Assembly (NCBI GenBank): GCA_022795155.1
Contig: JAAWGF010000010.1
Coordinates: 1-46,768, forward strand
DNA length: 46,768 bases
Direction of reading: 5' to 3'
DNA from: Bacilli bacterium
GTDB taxonomy: Bacteria; Bacillota_I; Bacilli_A; RF39; UBA660
A model generated the notes under the pieces. It was not told where the DNA came from. It did no database searches and saw only the letters and a list, made by a program, of their open reading frames with translations. Of this stretch, positions 45,331-46,768 are shown piece by piece. A program made the position numbers and the translations under genes. Every line of letters starts with the position of its first letter. Within the stretch, counting starts at the first letter, position 1.

Positions 45331-45420
45331 ATAAAACGAAAACAAAAGGAATTTTACATACCAAATCTTTTTAATGGGGGTTATGATTTGGAAGTACAAA
45401 AATTAAAAAAACATAAGTTA

Positions 45421-45470
45421 AAGAGATAAAGGTAGTAGATGTATCTATGGCTTTTATCTCTTATTTTTTT
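45421..45470 (+). terminator. Leader terminator before the second recombinase
   Basis: Perfect 10-bp stem aagagataaa (45421-45430) and tttatctctt (45453-45462), then a T-run, 21 nt before the recombinase ATG. Confidence 0.7.
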
Positions 45471-45490
45471 AGAAAGGGTGTGGAAGAAAT

Positions 45491-45541
45491 ATGAATAACG
45501 AGAAGAAATTATGTGGACTATATTTGAGAGTGCCGTTGTAA
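45491..45541 (+). pseudogene. Serine recombinase of element 2, cut after 14 codons
   Basis: After agaaaggg and an ATG the frame reads MNNEKKLCGLYLRV, aligning residue for residue with [14 protein letters not shown] of the intact recombinase at 39089, then PL and a stop at 45539-45541. The next residue in the intact protein is catalytic Ser15. The break coincides with the end of an opposing recombinase gene, so a third element has inserted here (junction about 45530-45534). The missing 3' part should lie beyond the window. Confidence 0.8.
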
Positions 45542-46768
45542 TACATAGGCAGACATGTTATCTTCTGTTTCTTCTAGTTCCTGTTTGGTTATTGTAAATC
45601 CATATTTACCAAAATTTGTTCCAATATCTAGTTTTCCATTAGGTAGATTTTCGCCCACTAATTCACCAGTTTTAAGAATGAATTTAATTTTGTAAAAATA
45701 TTCTTCTCCATTTTCTAATTTTTCGCCAATGATAATTTTATCGACTAAACTATTAAAAACTTCTTCGTTAAATTTTGTAAGGCCTTTATATTGTTTTAGA
45801 GTATTAGAGATTATATCAATCTGTTTTAGTTTTTGCTTTCTTGTAAGTTCTATATTTTCAGTATCTTTTAGTTGTTGCTCGTACTCTTTGATTTTATTCG
45901 AAATCTCTTGATTTTTCTGATTTAAAATCTCTTTTGAAATAGAGCCATCAAGTTTTAAATCAATCAAATTAGATAACTTATTTTCAAGTTTTGATATTTC
46001 TTCTTTTATCTTCTTTTGATTATTATAATCTTGATTTTCACTGATGACTTCATTTACTTTTTTCATAAATGAGTTGATGTATTTATTACTATTTTCAAAC
46101 AATTTGTTATAAGCAATTACAAATATATCTTCTAATTCTTCTTGTTTATAGTGTATCAAATTTGAGCATTCAATTTTATTTCTATGACTTCTACATATCC
46201 AATAAGCAACTTCTTTTCCATTACTTCTGATTTTATAAGAACGTCTGATAAACCTTTCTCCACATATTCCACAAAAGATTTTACTACTAAAAGGATATTT
46301 CCTACTAAACTTATCTCTATTACCATCTGGTTTAATGATTTTACTTCTGATAGTTAGTATTTCTTGGCATTTATCCCATAGTTCACGAGAGATAATCGGT
46401 TCGTGATGATTAGAAGTAAAGTATTGTTCTTTCTCACCATAATTAACTTTTTTCTTATGAGTTAAAACATTTTCAGTATAATATTTACCAGTTTTTAAAT
46501 CTCCCACATATTTTTCATTTACAATAATTCTTCGTACTGACGCATGGCACCATTTTAAATTAGATGGACTAGGTATTCCTAAACTGTTAAGATTAAGAGC
46601 TATTGTTCTGAAACCTACACCTTTAGAGTATTCTTCAAAAATATATGTAATAACATCCTTTTTACTTTCATCAGGTATTATTATATCTTTTTCTTTGTCA
46701 TATAAATATCCAAAAGGTGCATACTTACCAACCAATTCTCCACGTTTCATTTTCATTCTTACACCAGC
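45518..46768 (-). CDS. Large serine recombinase of a third element, partial
   Basis: The frame is open to the window edge (upstream text reads AGVRMKMKRGE), so the catalytic N-terminus is outside. Visible are the recombinase domain (GKYAPFGYLYDK, EYSKGVGFRTIALNLNSLGIPSPS, WCHASVRRIIVNEKYVGDL), a zinc ribbon (CGICGERF...CRSH...C) and a long coiled coil. The last residues (HSQI and TAG) are encoded by host DNA of the interrupted gene, which places the element end within a few bases of the stop. It is the integrase of the inserting element. Confidence 0.9.
   Translation of the reverse strand, partial: AGVRMKMKRGELVGKYAPFGYLYDKEKDIIIPDESKKDVITYIFEEYSKGVGFRTIALNLNSLGIPSPSNLKWCHASVRRIIVNEKYVGDLKTGKYYTENVLTHKKKVNYGEKEQYFTSNHHEPIISRELWDKCQEILTIRSKIIKPDGNRDKFSRKYPFSSKIFCGICGERFIRRSYKIRSNGKEVAYWICRSHRNKIECSNLIHYKQEELEDIFVIAYNKLFENSNKYINSFMKKVNEVISENQDYNNQKKIKEEISKLENKLSNLIDLKLDGSISKEILNQKNQEISNKIKEYEQQLKDTENIELTRKQKLKQIDIISNTLKQYKGLTKFNEEVFNSLVDKIIIGEKLENGEEYFYKIKFILKTGELVGENLPNGKLDIGTNFGKYGFTITKQELEETEDNMSAYVLQRHSQI

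Overview
The window is very AT-rich and codes densely. It uses the standard bacterial code: TGA is a working stop (for example at 25805-25807 and 26547-26549) and tryptophan is TGG. Good Shine-Dalgarno sites, frequent TTG starts, TTGACA/TATAAT promoters, a CIRCE operator, LtaS, a YeeN-type YebC, a SpoVID/YsxE-like pair and tRNA genes with encoded CCA point to a Bacillota of class Bacilli with a compact genome, perhaps an uncultured gut lineage near Erysipelotrichales or RF39. That placement is inference.

Positions 1-9.95 kb are a soft, accessory-like region. It holds unknown proteins, a CHC2 zinc-finger (primase-like) gene, a HipA/CtkA-like kinase fold, a small ferredoxin and four genes in a short stretch that are broken by single-base indels or a stop codon: an unknown protein, an Old Yellow Enzyme relative, another unknown protein and an L-asparaginase.

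Positions 9.95-24.3 kb are core chromosome. On the minus strand lie yidD, a ZnuA-like lipoprotein without its metal-binding histidines, and a double-domain ThyX. On the plus strand lie rnc, a YebC-family regulator, an AAA/DUF4143 ATPase, rbfA, fhs, a transglutaminase-like protein, clpB without an N-domain under a CIRCE operator, and a U32 protease/hydroxylase-family protein.

Positions 24.5-27.9 kb are one operon: a small secreted protein, three six-helix membrane proteins and an ABC ATPase. It looks like an export or self-protection system of a kind I cannot assign to a known family. Positions 28-35.3 kb hold lon, four tandem divergent paralogs of an unknown helical family, then SpoVID-like and YsxE-like genes. 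The lon...spoVID-ysxE order matches Bacillus, with the paralogs where the hem genes would be. A lone type IV pilin-like gene and ltaS follow, then tRNA-Cys and tRNA-Gly.

From the 3' end of tRNA-Gly to the right edge is mobile DNA. A roughly 6.4 kb integrative mobilizable element (conserved small protein, large serine recombinase behind an attenuator-like leader, candidate oriT, MobV relaxase) carries a radical SAM / GNAT / flavin-oxidase-fold cargo. A second related element starts at 44.88 kb. Its recombinase is cut off just before the catalytic serine by a third element, whose own serine recombinase runs off the window edge on the minus strand. The result is three accreted or nested elements.
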